A stretch of 64,000 nucleotides of DNA from Pelecanus crispus. Lineage: Eukaryota > Chordata > Aves > Pelecaniformes > Pelecanidae. The stretch covers positions 34,657,150-34,721,149 of the forward strand of contig NC_134653.1 of the NCBI RefSeq assembly GCF_030463565.1, in the 5' to 3' direction. A program made the position numbers and the translations under genes. Below are positions 13,901 to 26,346 of this stretch, in pieces. Positions within the stretch are counted from its first letter, which is position 1; every line of letters starts with the position of its first letter. The notes under the pieces were generated by a model that saw only the letters and a program-made list of their open reading frames with translations, was not told the origin of the DNA and ran no database searches.

Positions 13901-16900
13901 ATACAAAACAAACCTTGGAAAAAGCAAAGTGAGCTGCTGTCTTACAGAGAAAGGTAAGGGAAGACCTCGAAAAGGCAAATTAGAACTAGGGGGAAAAAAA
14001 CAAATGTAAAAGAAATACCCTGACCTTTCCAGGAAGACTGAATTGTCATCAGTCTTCTGAAGTTTGATTGCCACTTCTGATACTCCTTGATTTGCATTTC
14101 CTCTTCATGACTTCACATATGTCCATCATCTGATCTCTGCCCCAGCTGCTAGGGTATCTTTTCTCCTTTTTCCTTACTCTGCTCTGAATAATTTTACATT
14201 TTTATTCTCTTTCTTCCATTAAAAAGGTCTAGGATTTGGGTTTTGAATGCAGACGTTGGCCAAAAAGTTCAGATTCTGAACACCATTTGGGTAGAAGTCC
14301 CACCGGTGCCATGGCCGCCTGCAGCCTCTCAGACACATCTGCCATGGAATCTGCCTTTGAGTTCCAGCCTCGGTGACAGTTCTTGTGCCATTTGGTCACC
14401 ATTTGAAGCTCATTATGCCACTCTATCCCCATACTCGGCTCTTCGTTTGATCTTGTCCATGGCATCTCTTGGGGCTTTTCAAAGAGCCTCGTTGCAGGCA
14501 GGATTATTCCGCCAGTGCCCGTAGATAATGGAACGTGAGGGCTGGGACCTGAGCGCTGATACACATTTGTCTGTCTCCTTCCTTCTGCTCTCACCAGGCC
14601 CTGTTCAATTGCCCTTGTCGCTGTCTTGGTCTTTCCTGCGTACCTCTGCCCTGGACACTGCCTGTAATTGCTTTCACACAGGGTCGTTACTCTACATCTC
14701 TGCTGTGTTCAGCGAGCTTGCAGCACTGTAAATAAAACCTGTCTGCTTCTAGTGCCCTGTTACATGCATGCTTAACTCGACTGAGCTCAAAGGGTGCCAT
14801 ATGCTGAGTGCATCTACAGTGCACGTACAACAAGATCTGTTAATTCCAGGAGGAAGCCATGCATCATGTAAGAGATAATGAGATAATAATTTAAAGTGAC
14901 CTAGGAGACCATGTAGCCAAAAACTTGACACTTTTTAGAAATATTTTAAAATTCCATCATTTTCCCAGGAATTATTCTGAAATCCTGTTCCATCTTTATA
15001 GTTGTATACAAAGTATTATTAGAATATGGTTTCAATCACTCTTGCAAGCAGAAATTAGAGTCCCGAATCACCCATCGCTTCCAGATTGTGCTTGGAAATA
15101 TGAGAAAACTGTCTTTCCAACTTGAGGATTACAACCACAAAACTGCCTTGTGCCGTTAATGTGGTATTTTGGTAAACACACAGAGTTTTCCCCAAGTCTT
15201 GCATATGCCTTCTAGGGATGTATACTATCCCTTATTTAGTTGGGCAATGATTTTTATCATCGTACAATAAATACCAGATTTTGCTGCTATTTTCACTGCT
15301 CAGGCTATCAAAGGGAAGCCTTAACCTGAACACGCAGCAAGCGTAGCGGGGTTCCTTCTTTCCTCACTCATAAAAGCAGAAAACTTGGCAAAACTTAGCA
15401 GCAGAGTGTTGTAGGGAGGGCCGCTTTGGGGGAATGATTCTGTCGCATTTAGTAATCAAGGCAGAAAGGGAAGAGTCAAATACTAAGTCCCTCAAATCCC
15501 CAAGGTAAATCTGCTGCTGAAAGCTTTGTTCTACGGTTTGTTGCCAAAACCTCTGTGTGTGTGTGTATACACAAATATTATACTGGGGGTTGTTTCACTT
15601 TATACTCGAAACAGTTGCAAAGTGAAAATGGAAAATATTGGCAGTTAAAGGAGAAACAACTTTATGGATGAAATAGGTGGTGTGGTGTTGATCGTGTAGG
15701 TATTAGCTTAATTATTGCGCAAGTGCTTTCCGAAAAGAATCGTAGAGCGATCTGCTATCATAAAGTATATTAATTTCTGTACTGGAAGTTCCACACTGTC
15801 TTTCTTAAATCATTTGTGGTGCATTAGGTAATAGAAGTAAAGCAACGGTTTGTCTAAAGGTATAATTCTCCTTGATGAAGCTTCCTCAGTAAGTGCCTTC
15901 TTGAATCTGGTTTGGCTTGCATTTAAAATCTTCGTGAATGAAAAATGCCTGCCTCGAACCAAAACTTTGAATAAAGCAACAGCTGTTTGGGAAAGTTCTG
16001 GTTTTAGTAAAACTGGAGGCTTTGAAACTCTTTAATGTGCAGCAAGTGGCTAGAATGGCAGAGTAAGTTTCTGGAGAGATTCCATGCAGCAGGTGAATGC
16101 TTTAGGGATGATGCTGGTTTTATTGCTCTATGTTATTTTTTTATTATTATTTTTTGTTTAGACTTTAGGGAACTCTGGTTCAGGCAGCCAATGCACTTGT
16201 AGAGCCCTTGGGCAGCTCTGGCTCGTGCTGTTCTAGTCTAGCATGACTACCTCCCCAGGAGCCACCTCCTTGGAAAGGATGCTGGTGGAGGGTTGGGGGG
16301 ACGCATGGGAGGAAAGCTTTTCCCAGAGAGGTTGTTGCAGAAGCAGGAAAGCTTGAGGGGAGGCAGGCAGCTCTCCTGCTGCTTCTAATAATAAAACAAA
16401 GCATAGAGGAGAAGAGAGGGGTTTTGATCATGTTTTCCTCCTCCACATGATTTAAAGGTCTTTAAGTCGGCAGATGTTGGTGGAAGTCACTTTCCTGTGG
16501 CTTCGGGAAGAATCTGGACCTCCCTGTGAAGCCTTAATCGCAGGACTGACCTTCTCGGAGGAAAACAGATACCACGGAGGGCAGGCGGGGGTGTGGGTCT
16601 GCCAACTCTGACCCCACTTCAGTTTGGTCTCGTACTTTATGCCCAAGAGTGTCTACATAACGTTCAGCCAGCCAAAGATGCAAAAGCCTTCTAATTAGAT
16701 GGGCAGAAAACATCCTCTCTTAAGAGACTGCCGCTTTGCCTGGCGTGAGCTGCCGCGCTCTTGAGCTGAAAATGGAGCAGGCAGAGCCACCCGTCTGAAG
16801 CGTGGAGGTGACGAGGGAGAGCATCGAGCGCTGAGTATCGGTCTGTGCCTGCCGCTGCCCTCTGAACGCAGCCTGTGCCTGGCCGTGCGGGACCACTCCT

Positions 16901-18140
16901 GCAAACAGGGCAGAGCTACGGGGGGCTCCTTTGGCTCAATCCCCCCGAGGTCGGGAGAGTTTTGATTTGGCTGATGGGACGCGCTGCTGATTCCCAGCCT
17001 TGCTCACGCTCGGCTCCCTCTCGGCAGTTGTGAGAGCTCCGCCACAGCGAAGGGACAGCAGAGGCGGTATCTGAGACCAGGCTTTGCCCTTGCTGTGGAC
17101 TTCTGTATCGCCAGGGTTGTAGCCTTGTCTGAGTTTCAATTCCTGTGAGCCAGAAACACTTGTATGAGGTACTTTAAAACACTGAAACAGTAGCATAAAA
17201 AGCTGACTGGTTGCCCTCTTTAAAATGAAGGGAAACTGAGGCTAAGGTACAAAACTACTTTTGGTGGCAGCAGATGGTGCAGAGCTGCGCTGGGGTAAGG
17301 GTGTGTGCCTGGTCCCTGTGCCGTCTCCATACGCCTTGAGCGATGCTGCCTCGCTGCGAAAACGCGTTTGGGTTCCTCTGGCTGACCTGGAGCAAAATGA
17401 CTTTACAGAATGTGCAGGCGGTACCTACCAAATGTATTTGCACTGTGAAATACTCCCAGGTTCAGCCACCGAACGACTCCATCTAATCAGAAGACCTCTC
17501 CCTTCTCCTCCCCACCTGAGAGTGCCTTCAGAAAGATTACTGCCACAATAATTCTGCTTTCCGTCACAGAGGCTTCACTGCGCCATAAAAATGACACCTT
17601 CTGTTGTACGTGCGTGCTTCTCTGTCACAGATACCCAGCTCCGCAGGGCCAGCCTCGTTTCCCAGCTTCGAAGCATCATCTTCTGTCTCCTTCATACATC
17701 ATCACCAGCAATGCACAGATATTAATAAAATTCAGACGGAGGGAATGATTATTGTTGGTTATGTCAAGTAAATTTAAATGGTTTTCCCTCTTTGGTAAAT
17801 CACAGCCGGCAGTCTTATTTCATAAGTTATGTTGACTCCCTGGGATGGGAAGGTTGTGACTAACAGCTGTTGTTTTTACAAAGTGACTTGCCTTGACTGG
17901 AGGCAAACAGAGGCAGAGAAACGGAATGTGATTTGCGGAGTCGCGTAGCGGAGGCTTGTCAAATGGGGCCATGTAAAGCCCGGCGATAAACGTGGGCCCT
18001 TTGCTGGTTTGTGACCAACGGGAGCTTTGTGGACTGTCAAGTTCAGCTCCTGCTTTGGAGAAAGCAGCTGCTTCTCATCCGAGAGCACCCCGTGTTCCTC
18101 CTGTAAGTGGCATTAGATGCATGTATTGAATTAAATCCCA
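4936..18140. other. Intergenic, no gene recognised
   Basis: About 13 kb with no recognisable exon or RNA gene. Minor contents are a short (GT)n near 15551-15570, a T-rich stretch near 16133-16160 and the possible MIR scrap at 17215. Several AT-rich blocks with TAAT-type motifs (about 8760-8900 and 9240-9310) could be conserved non-coding DNA, but that cannot be judged from one sequence. Confidence 0.6.
17215..17260 (-). mobile_element. Possible short MIR fragment
   Basis: TTTAAAATGAAGGGAAACTG followed by AGGCTAAGGT matches the reverse MIR core. It is only about 45 bp, so chance similarity is possible. Confidence 0.3.
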
Positions 18141-18525
18141 AGGTCTGCCTTTTAGGAGGTAGCTCTGCCTTTTAGGAGGTAGCTCTGCCTTTTAGGAGGT
18201 AGCTCTGCCTTTTAGGAGGTAGCTCTGCCTTTTAGGAGGTAGCTCTGCCTTTTAGGAGGTAGCTCTGCCTTTTAGGAGGTAGCTCTGCCTTTTAGGAGGT
18301 AGCTCTGCCTTTTAGGAGGTAGCTCTGCCTTTTAGGAGGTAGCTCTGCCTTTTAGGAGGTAGCTCTGCCTTTTAGGAGGTAGCTCTGCCTTTTAGGAGGT
18401 AGCTCTGCCTTTTAGGAGGTAGCTCTGCCTTTTAGGAGGTAGCTCTGCCTTTTAGGAGGTAGCTCTGCCTTTTAGGAGGTAGCTCTGCCTTTTAGGAGGT
18501 AGCTCTGCCTTTTAGGAGGTAGCTC
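18141..18525. repeat. 20-bp satellite, 19 head-to-tail units
   Basis: The unit AGCTCTGCCTTTTAGGAGGT is repeated 19 times with no length change. Only the first unit differs (AGGT for AGCT at its start), and a 5-base partial unit ends the array. Such near-perfect identity implies very recent expansion or active homogenisation. Each unit carries two TAG triplets and 20 is not a multiple of 3, so no plus-strand frame is open through it. There are no spacers, so it is not CRISPR-like. Confidence 0.99.
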
Positions 18526-19965
18526 GCAGATTGCAGAAGGCTGCCTGGTGCCGAGTGAAGAAAAGCCTTGTTTGGTACTTGCCTAGGGCCCTCGGGAGGA
18601 TGAGGAGAGGAGAACTGCTGCTTGGTGCTCTCCAAGACCATGGCAGGGGCCCAGCCTCCCCCGGCATGGTGGCTCCACAGTTGTCTCAGTCAGGTGGGGT
18701 GTTTGCGTTTTAATTCAAGTCTAGGTTGTGTCTTTTTTGGTTTTTTAAAGTACCTAGTGGGCATCTAGGACCCCTGAATGCAAGACAACCTTATTCGTTC
18801 AAAGACGCTCCCTGGCCCTGGGTTGTACGGTGTTCCCAGGGGGTTATTTCTGTCATACAGTATTTAAGAAAAGAAAATGCAAATTGCAACAAAACCAGGA
18901 ATAGGATCTTCCAGGCACTTCTGTCAAACAATCATTTTGCCTGTTGTCTGGGCGTTAAACGAAGCACCATTTCCTCCCAGCAGACTCCTGCCCTTCCCTG
19001 TTCCCCCTCGCGGCCTTTCTTGTATGCACCAACCCTTGTTTTGCCCAGCCGATGGTGGTTTATGTGGGTTTTTTGGGTCTTGTTTTTCTTCTTCCCCCCC
19101 CTCCCCGACATGACGTACAACAGTCTGCACTGAGGTCAGGTGCTGACAAGCTCAGAGCGTCTTTTGGCCTCCGTTGAACTCAAGGGAGCTCTCGTGGCCA
19201 GCTGCCTGCTCGCTGCCCAGGGAACGCTGCCAGCATCGGGCAGCGTGGAGCTGGGTGCTCATCTCGCTGCCGGTGCTTCAGGCTCCTGTGAGGCTTGGAG
19301 AAGCTGGTGATCCGTGTTCCTTGCTCAAGGCTTCTCTCTTTCACGCTTATTTGCCTCAAGCAGCTCTAACAGCACCTTTTGCTCTGCCCCCATCGTTTCA
19401 TTAGGTAGTAACAAGCCATCCAGGCACTTGAGTTGGAGACTTTGACACTCAAATTGTTTCAATGGTAAACTTGTGCCTGCACAAGAGGCTTGTTGCCATC
19501 AAAGCTTCTTGTAAACAGTCTTGGTAATTACAGCTCTCTACAGCTGACTGAATTTTCTGCTTGACATGTTGATGGCCTTAAAAATTAGGAAAGAAAACGA
19601 CTGCTAGAGAGCTAAAAAGCTGCTTTCTAAAGCTCCAGCTTGTCCTACAGCTTGTTGGTAGGGTTGTATTGGTAATTCAGTTTTGTTTTTCACTTGCTGA
19701 CCAAACTGAATGGTTAGGTGGCTGGCCAAGGGCATGTTTATCTGGGGCGAATCAAAAACTACTTCATCCTTCCTTCATCTATCCCACTAAAACAAGTCCA
19801 CTGTAGGTTCAGTGGTTTGCCTTTTCTGATGTGAAATAAAGTATTCAACTTCCTCTTCTTTAAACTAAGACCATTCCTAAGGACACCTATTGTTTTGATA
19901 CAGATTTTTACCCCCCATGCCCTAGTTTGAATGGCTTTAGGGTTTGGCTTTTTGTTGTTTGTTGG

Positions 19966-19983
19966 TTTTTTTTTTTTTTTTTT
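19966..19983. repeat. Poly(T) run, T18
   Basis: Uninterrupted run of 18 T. No associated element was recognised. Confidence 0.95.
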
Positions 19984-22900
19984 AAACTGTATCTGTTGGA
20001 TGGTGGCTTTTCAGAAGAGAGGTTTCAAACCACCTCTACAGAGATTGATTTGCAGAATGTGACCAGGAAGATTTCTAGCTTGTGCAAGACCCTTTTCCAT
20101 TTGTTTCCCAAGTGAAGCTGGACTTAACTTTTTGCTTAAAAAGAAAGAAAAAAAAAAATTCCCCTCCCTCTCCCAAGTCTGCACTTAAAATCACATTGGA
20201 TTGTTTGGGCTCAGCAAGCTGGACCATCTCAAGCTTTGTCACATTTAACACAGGGTTAACTTGATTTGCGGGAAGGAAATTTTATGGTGCAGAGCACAGT
20301 GGGTTTAGATGGTGCATGGAGTCACTGCTGCTCTCCTCAAGCACTCAAACTCCAGCGTGTGACGCTGCTAACCTTGGAGAGCGATTACATTAAGGCATGT
20401 TGCTTTCATAGTGAACCCTGTTTTGACGAAAGCATCCCCCAAAAGCAGACAATAGCTGTGCTAAAATATTCAGGCTTGTAAAATGGAAGAGGAGGTAAAA
20501 ACCTCATAAATCTCATGACTGGGGTGATGGGGAAAGGCATGCACCTCGGGACTGCTCCTGATTAACAGCTCAAAGCCAGCGTACCTGCTCAGAATGTTAC
20601 GGTGGCTCCCCTTTTATTTCAGCACCAGCTCTGAGCAGCAGCAATGCAGTCAGCCACGTGGCAGAATTAACTGCGCTTTCATTTCTGAGCTGTTCCCCAA
20701 GAGGAGGGGAAACTCTCGGCAAGGTGACAGCAGAGTGGGAGCTCACAGTGCTGCTGCACATCTCCGTGATTAATAGTGCACTGCAATTTCAAGAGCTGTC
20801 AAGCAAGCACCTCTTGTCTCCACTAAAAACCAGTGTTTAAATTGGGCTTCTTGCTGTCAGTGTTCCTGAGCTTATTTGGTATTCAAGGATGCAAAGAGGA
20901 ACATAAATAATTTGATATTCATACTGACAACTCTAGGCGCTGCCATAGCCCCAGTTTCAACAATGTAATGGACAGTATGTTATCTCATAATGTGTTTTGA
21001 GATCAGAGCTGATTTAAAGGTTATTCATCCTGGGAGAAATTATGCTGTAATTGAATTTATCTTGCATTTATCTATTCAAGGAAACATAACTACAGTTTAA
21101 GGGAGAAAAATACATCAAGGAGCTAAATTTTTATTATCAGTTTGTATAAAAGATACAAATTATTCCAACAACCTTCCTCTGCTGAGCTGTATTACTTGCT
21201 GCATAATCGAAGTCCAGACTGGAAAATAGAGACTTCTTTCAGCAGATAAAGCTCTACGCCTTTAACTGAAAGGATGGCTGAAGATGATAGTGGGGCGAAG
21301 CAGCACAGAGCATGGAAATAATCAGGGTTATGTAAAATGAATTAGAAAGTAGCTGTCTAGGGTTTAAGGGAAAAAGAGATGTTCAGCTGTGAAACATGGA
21401 AATGGAGCTATAGCATCCCCAGCTTGTGAAACGGGAGCTTAACGCGCTTGGTGGGGGAAATGGGTAGATGGTGACTCCTGTCCCTGTTAGATGGCCAGGA
21501 CTGGAAAGAGCCCTTATTCAGGTTAACAGATGGGGAAAGAGCACGTGAGAAGCCACTGACTTCTGAGAGTCGTGTCCCAGGGCTGCTCGTAACCAGCCTG
21601 TGCTCCCTCCAGGGCATGCACAGTCTCCCAAGCGTGGTGGCCTGGAAAGGGAGCGAGAAGTGATGTTTGAGCATGTTGTCCACCCTTGGCAGGTACAGCA
21701 GCACGTGGAGGCAGCGGAGCAAAGTTCTCCCTCTCGGGCATCTCTGAGTACTTGACCAAAGTCAACACAATGAGGGGTGAGAGGGGTGAAGCGACAGGAC
21801 CAGGGACGCACAGCAAACCTGGGGCAAAGCCGAAGCTGGAAGGTAGGACCAGGCAGCGCGTGCGGTGCCAGACTGCGCATGGCTTCATTAGCTTTGAGTT
21901 GCTGAAGTTGCACAGAGGTGCCTGTGGCCCACTTCTTTCCAGAAGCTCCCCAAGCCCTGGCTGTGCTGCTTTCCCACAGTGGCCAGACCTGGGCTTGGAT
22001 CGTGGGGCTTTTGCTTGTGAGCCCTGGCAAGTGGCTCGGGGGAAATGTGAGGATGCCCTTCTGGGTACGGCACTGCCCTGGCAGTTCCTTGGGGGCCTGT
22101 TTCAGCGCATGTAGCTTTGAGGCTTCCTGCGTGGGACTTTCAGACCATATACCGACAATGTTGAAAAACGCTGCGGAAGAATTAGACGTCATTCCCGTGA
22201 CCAGATTATCTCAACAAGCTATTTTTAAAGGGAAGATTGCCCTTAGCTCATCAAAACACTCCTGAATGTGGGTCTCTCTCTTGGTTTCCTTGCCCAAATA
22301 CTGCAATTTTGATAAAGGGAAAAGAATTCATTTACCTCTGAGATAACAAATTTTATGCTAAATTTCAGCCAGATGGTACAGAAAACAGCTGAGAGATTAT
22401 AGCCCCCAAACCAGGCTTTAAATAGAAATAAGTTGCTATAAAGCTGCCACTAGCACAGTTCTAACGATGGAAGAGTTATTTCCCTTATTCATTTTCCCGT
22501 TCCTTATTATTTATCTTCCTGTTCTTCATTATCCATGTCATTTCACCTCTCCTACTGCTCGTTACGTCTGAGGGAAGAACTCTCGCTGTAGAGAGCCTCA
22601 GGAGCAGCAGAACTTCATGCTTTGCTTTGAAGATTTATTCAGAACCCATCTTTTACTTAAGAAAAATATTCTGAAAGATGCCGCAGCCTGGGATATTGTG
22701 CATGAGATTTGCTCTGGTACCAGGGAAGAAGTTGCTTGGATGGTCTTGGTGGCACTAGCCCTGCTTATTGCATCAGAAGTTACTTGTTTCTGGAAACCTG
22801 CAGCCTTTTGGGTGTGCTCTGATCTCTGAAATTCTCCCGTCCTGGCAGACTGGCCATGAGCTGCTGGACACAGAGTGGGCAGGGGACTCCAGGCCCCAGA

Positions 22901-22989
22901 GAGAGCATTTGGTTGTGATGCTCCCTCTCCTCCCCTCATGCTCCCTCTAATCCAGGCTCGTTCCAGGACCACACGTGAGCAGTCTGTAC

Positions 22990-23044
22990 AACACCCAGAT
23001 GATCTTCTGAGGTCCCTTCCAACGTGGGCCATTCTATGAGTCTC
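22990..23044 (+). mobile_element. CR1 LINE 3' terminal fragment
   Basis: A short plus-oriented CR1 end: GATGATCTTCTGAGGTCCCT, TCCAAC, then CCATTCTATGAGTCTCTGA. It is diverged and only about 55 bp long, so the subfamily is uncertain. Confidence 0.8.
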
Positions 23045-23865
23045 TGACACCCTGCCATTCTGGGGGCCTCTTCTGTCCTAGCCCCATCCTGCTTCTCCTG
23101 CCAGGGAGCCAGCTACTCACATGTAGCTCTCCTCAGGTGTCCCCTGCCCCAGTGCAGGCTGCTCAGCCCCTCGACATGCCAAGCTATAATGCTGTGGGGT
23201 TCCTCACTTGCTTCCCTCCTTTCCTTCACCCTACTGAGGATTATTTGTAGGCCAGCCTGTGCTTCACGTTTTCAAGTCCAGCTCTAAAACTGACTGTGGG
23301 ACAATAACACTCTTCCTAAAGTGTTGTGGGTTTGTTTTTGTTTTTGTGTTTTTTTTAAAAGCAGCAGTCCAGCAAAATATTTATTCTCTCAGAGAGCTTC
23401 CACAGCCTGAAGTGATTGCACAAGCACTGAATGTTATTTTAGTGGCACTTGAGCACAGTCAATATTTGGACAGTACCAAGAAGCAGCCAGCAGCCTGAGT
23501 GATGCTTACACACAGCGCGGGCAGAGCAAGCCCGTTGTTTGTCCTCTGTGTTCAGGGATGCTCCCTGGTGAGGCTTTTACCTTTGTTCAGAGAGTGACTA
23601 TGAAAATGAAGTGTCCTGAAAAATCTCAGCTCTGGGAGGTTTCCAGCTCCTCAGAGAAAATAAAAAACAAATAGATGGCAGAGCAGCCGGCAGTCCTACG
23701 AGTAACCTACCCCTCCTTCAGCACATGGGGCTGAGCCCCAAGAGGCGTTTTCAGAGTTAAGGAGTCCCCAGGCGTAGGCTTGGGGAGGTGTGGGGGGAGG
23801 CGGAAGAGCAGGGAGCGCTAAGCAGAGCTCTAGGAGAGCTGACTTGAATTGCCCATCTTCCTCCA

Positions 23866-23945
23866 AGCTTTCTAGGTGATCTGGGCAAATTGTTTACCCC
23901 CTTGGGTTCTTCACGTGGGATGTAGATATGGTATGTGCTGTCCGA
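23866..23945 (+). mobile_element. Probable MIR SINE relic
   Basis: GTGATCTGGGCAAATTGTTT, then ACCCCCTTGGGTTCTTCACG, follows the order of MIR (GTGACCTTGGGCAAGT...CTCAGTTTCCTCATCTG...). It is diverged, and no tRNA-like head is recognisable. Confidence 0.4.
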
Positions 23946-25777
23946 CATGCTTGTCTGGGTGAAAAGTGACTGATTAGGTTATGTGCTTGTACAAGGTCAA
24001 GCACAACGGGTCCCTTTAATTCCCAATCTTAGGCTTGAAGCTGGTGGTGGGGTGGAGCTGAGTCTTGCCAAACTGCCCATCAAGCCCTGTTACCTGCTTG
24101 GAGGTGGTGGTAACTGCTAATAGGTGGTTTTCCTTGCCAGCTTAGGTTACTCCATGCTCATATCCTCACTTCTGCTCTCAAGCCTTGGCCCTCAGTGCAG
24201 AGAAAGCAGTGAGAGGTAGGATGAAACACAGAGAAGATCTGGCCTCATGTTAGCAGGAGTGTAGGCTCATCCATTTGAATGTTTAAAGTAATTTCTTCCT
24301 AAAAGAGAGCAGTTTAGGTCTCTGCTTCAGAAATTCTGTCCCTGTTCCCTGGAGGATAATTGACAGACAGGAACGTGCCCACCTGGGTTTCTTGGAGGGA
24401 GCAAGATGGGATCCTGTGACCCCCAGAGTTCCACAAGCATCCCCCATCAGGCTGCTTGTCTTTGTTTTACTTGTGATACAATCTGTGATTGCGGTGTCAC
24501 GGCTATGAGTGACGCAAGCGGAGTATGCATGGGTGAAGTCTAGGCTTTAACTGGGGGAAAAATGTTTGTCTATCTCTTTGCTTGTATACATTGGGTCAGT
24601 TAAAAATTCCAGGATACTGGGAGTTAATGAATTGGCTGAACTGTATTTGTGCCACTGGTGGAGCTCAATAGTCCCCCAACCTTTATCCTTTTTGCAAACA
24701 ACCTTTCCAATATTATTCAATAAAAGAGCTTTCCAATTTAATGCATCGTTGCCTCTAGATGGCCATAAACTCTGAAAGCACACCCAAAGCCCAGATGACT
24801 TTTAATATTTTAACACATGCACTTTCATGTCTTAGTTCCATGAGTTTTTGCCTTGTCTGCGTCCCTCCAGGTGCCAGCAGCACTCAGCTTTGCTTCACGG
24901 TTCTCACACCTTCGCACAAAGCATAGCGTAGCATTGCTGACAAGCAAGAAATAGAGAAGCAAATGCATTGACTGATACAGAGTAGAGCTGGAAAATCAGT
25001 TTGATGGAAAACAAAAGGAGAATACCTCTCCGTATAATAACATTTGCTGATGGCTAAGCAGTTATCACCTGAGCTGCCCTGGGGGAAAATGAATTTTGAT
25101 TTCTCAGTTGGAAAATTTCACTATGATGTTAGTGAAGGGTTTAGGTGGAAACAACTTGGGGGAGGGAGAACGTATTTCCTTCAAATGCTTCCTCATATAC
25201 GGATAGCGGACTGAAAGGGGTGACTCTTACTCAGTTTTTTTCTTGAATTTTGTGAAGTCTGGAAAGACTCCTCCTGGGAACAGAAGCTGCCTTTGCTTGT
25301 TGAATGGTGCAGCCGTGCCGAAAGCGGTGTATTGGCCCTGGGAATGGAATAGCAAATGGAATAGGTAGGATAGTGTAATTGGTGCAAATCTGTGATTTAA
25401 GTATGACCGTTAAGGGAAAGCTGGATCCCCTCCTTATCACTGACAGAAGGCAAGGAGAGAGGGATTGAACTACTCGGGAGCAGTTCAGGAGGCCCCTGAA
25501 GACGCCGTGCTTCTCGTGGCAGTTGATCCATTCTGGCCACCTACAAGTGGGGGGCTGCTCCCCCAAGTGCTTAGATGAGAGGTGTTCATAGCACGCAGGA
25601 CTGAAGTCCAAAGAAAGTCCTGCCACAAACAAACAAAACCAGAAGGTGTCCTAGAGCTGTTTTTTCTAGCGAGCCTGAAGCATCCAAAATACGGGCAGGG
25701 GTTCCTGCAAAGGCCAGCAGATGCCACCATCGCTGCTACAGGGAGAGGGTGGGCTCACCCAACCCAGATATGTGCTT

Positions 25778-26346
25778 GGAGCCGGGTCCGTGCGCGCTCG
25801 AAGGCGGGCAGCGCTGGAGCCGGGTCCGTGCGCGCTCGAAGGCGGGCAGCGCTGGAGCCGGGTCCATGCGCGCTCGAAGGCGGGCAGCGCTGGCGCCGGG
25901 TCAGTGCACGCTCGAAGGCGGGCAGCGCTGGAGCCGGGTCAGTGCGCGCTCGAAGGCGGGCAGCGCTGGAGCCGGGTCAGTGCGCGCTCGAAGGCGGGCA
26001 GCGCTGGAGCCGGGTCAGTGCGCGCTCAAAGGCGGGCAGCGCTGGAGCCGGGTCAGTGCGCGCTCGAAGGCGGGCAGCGCTGGAGCCGGGTCAGTGCGCG
26101 CTCGAAGGCGGGCAGCGCTGGAGCCGGGTCCATGCGCGCTCGAAGGCGGGCAGCGCTGGCGCCGGGTCAGTGCACGCTCGAAGGCGGGCAGCGCTGGAGC
26201 CGGGTCAGTGCGCGCTCGAAGGCGGGCAGCGCTGGAGCCGGGTCAGTGCGCGCTCGAAGGCGGGCAGCGCTGGAGCCGGGTCAGTGCGCGCTCAAAGGCG
26301 GGCAGCGCTGGAGCCGGGTCCGTGCGCGCTCAAAGGCGGGCAGCGT
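25778..26346. repeat. CpG-rich 38-bp minisatellite, 15 units with higher-order structure
   Basis: Fifteen 38-bp units, each beginning GGAGCCGGGT (or GGCGCCGGGT) and ending GGCGGGCAGCGCT. They differ only at a few sites: CCG, CCA or CAG after the GGGT, GCGCG or GCACG, and CGAA or CAAA. Naming variants A-F, the order is A A B C D D E D D B C D D E F. Units 3-7 are therefore repeated as units 10-14, a seven-unit (266-bp) super-period. The plus-strand unit contains no stop triplet, so all three plus frames stay open through the array. Each unit has about six CpGs. Confidence 0.98.

Larger units (their letters stand above)
18526..25777. other. Intergenic, no gene recognised
   Basis: It holds the small CR1 end at 22990 and the MIR-like relic at 23866. 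ORFs up to 224 codons at 21518-22192 overlap open frames on the other strand and reflect local GC-richness. No splice-framed exon was found. Confidence 0.6.

Noticed and set aside
14229..14594. 121-codon minus ORF opposite a 93-codon plus ORF
   Set aside because: Mirror ORFs in the same segment with no family resemblance, judged chance.
18141..18525. CRISPR-like direct repeats
   Set aside because: Units are contiguous with no spacers, and the window is from a vertebrate nuclear genome.
21518..22192. 224-codon minus-strand ORF
   Set aside because: It overlaps a 142-codon plus-strand ORF and other frames. It has no motif or splice frame, and GC-rich composition explains it.
22598..23050. 150-codon minus-strand ORF
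   Set aside because: It runs through the CR1 fragment at 22990-23044, and the product is unlike any family.
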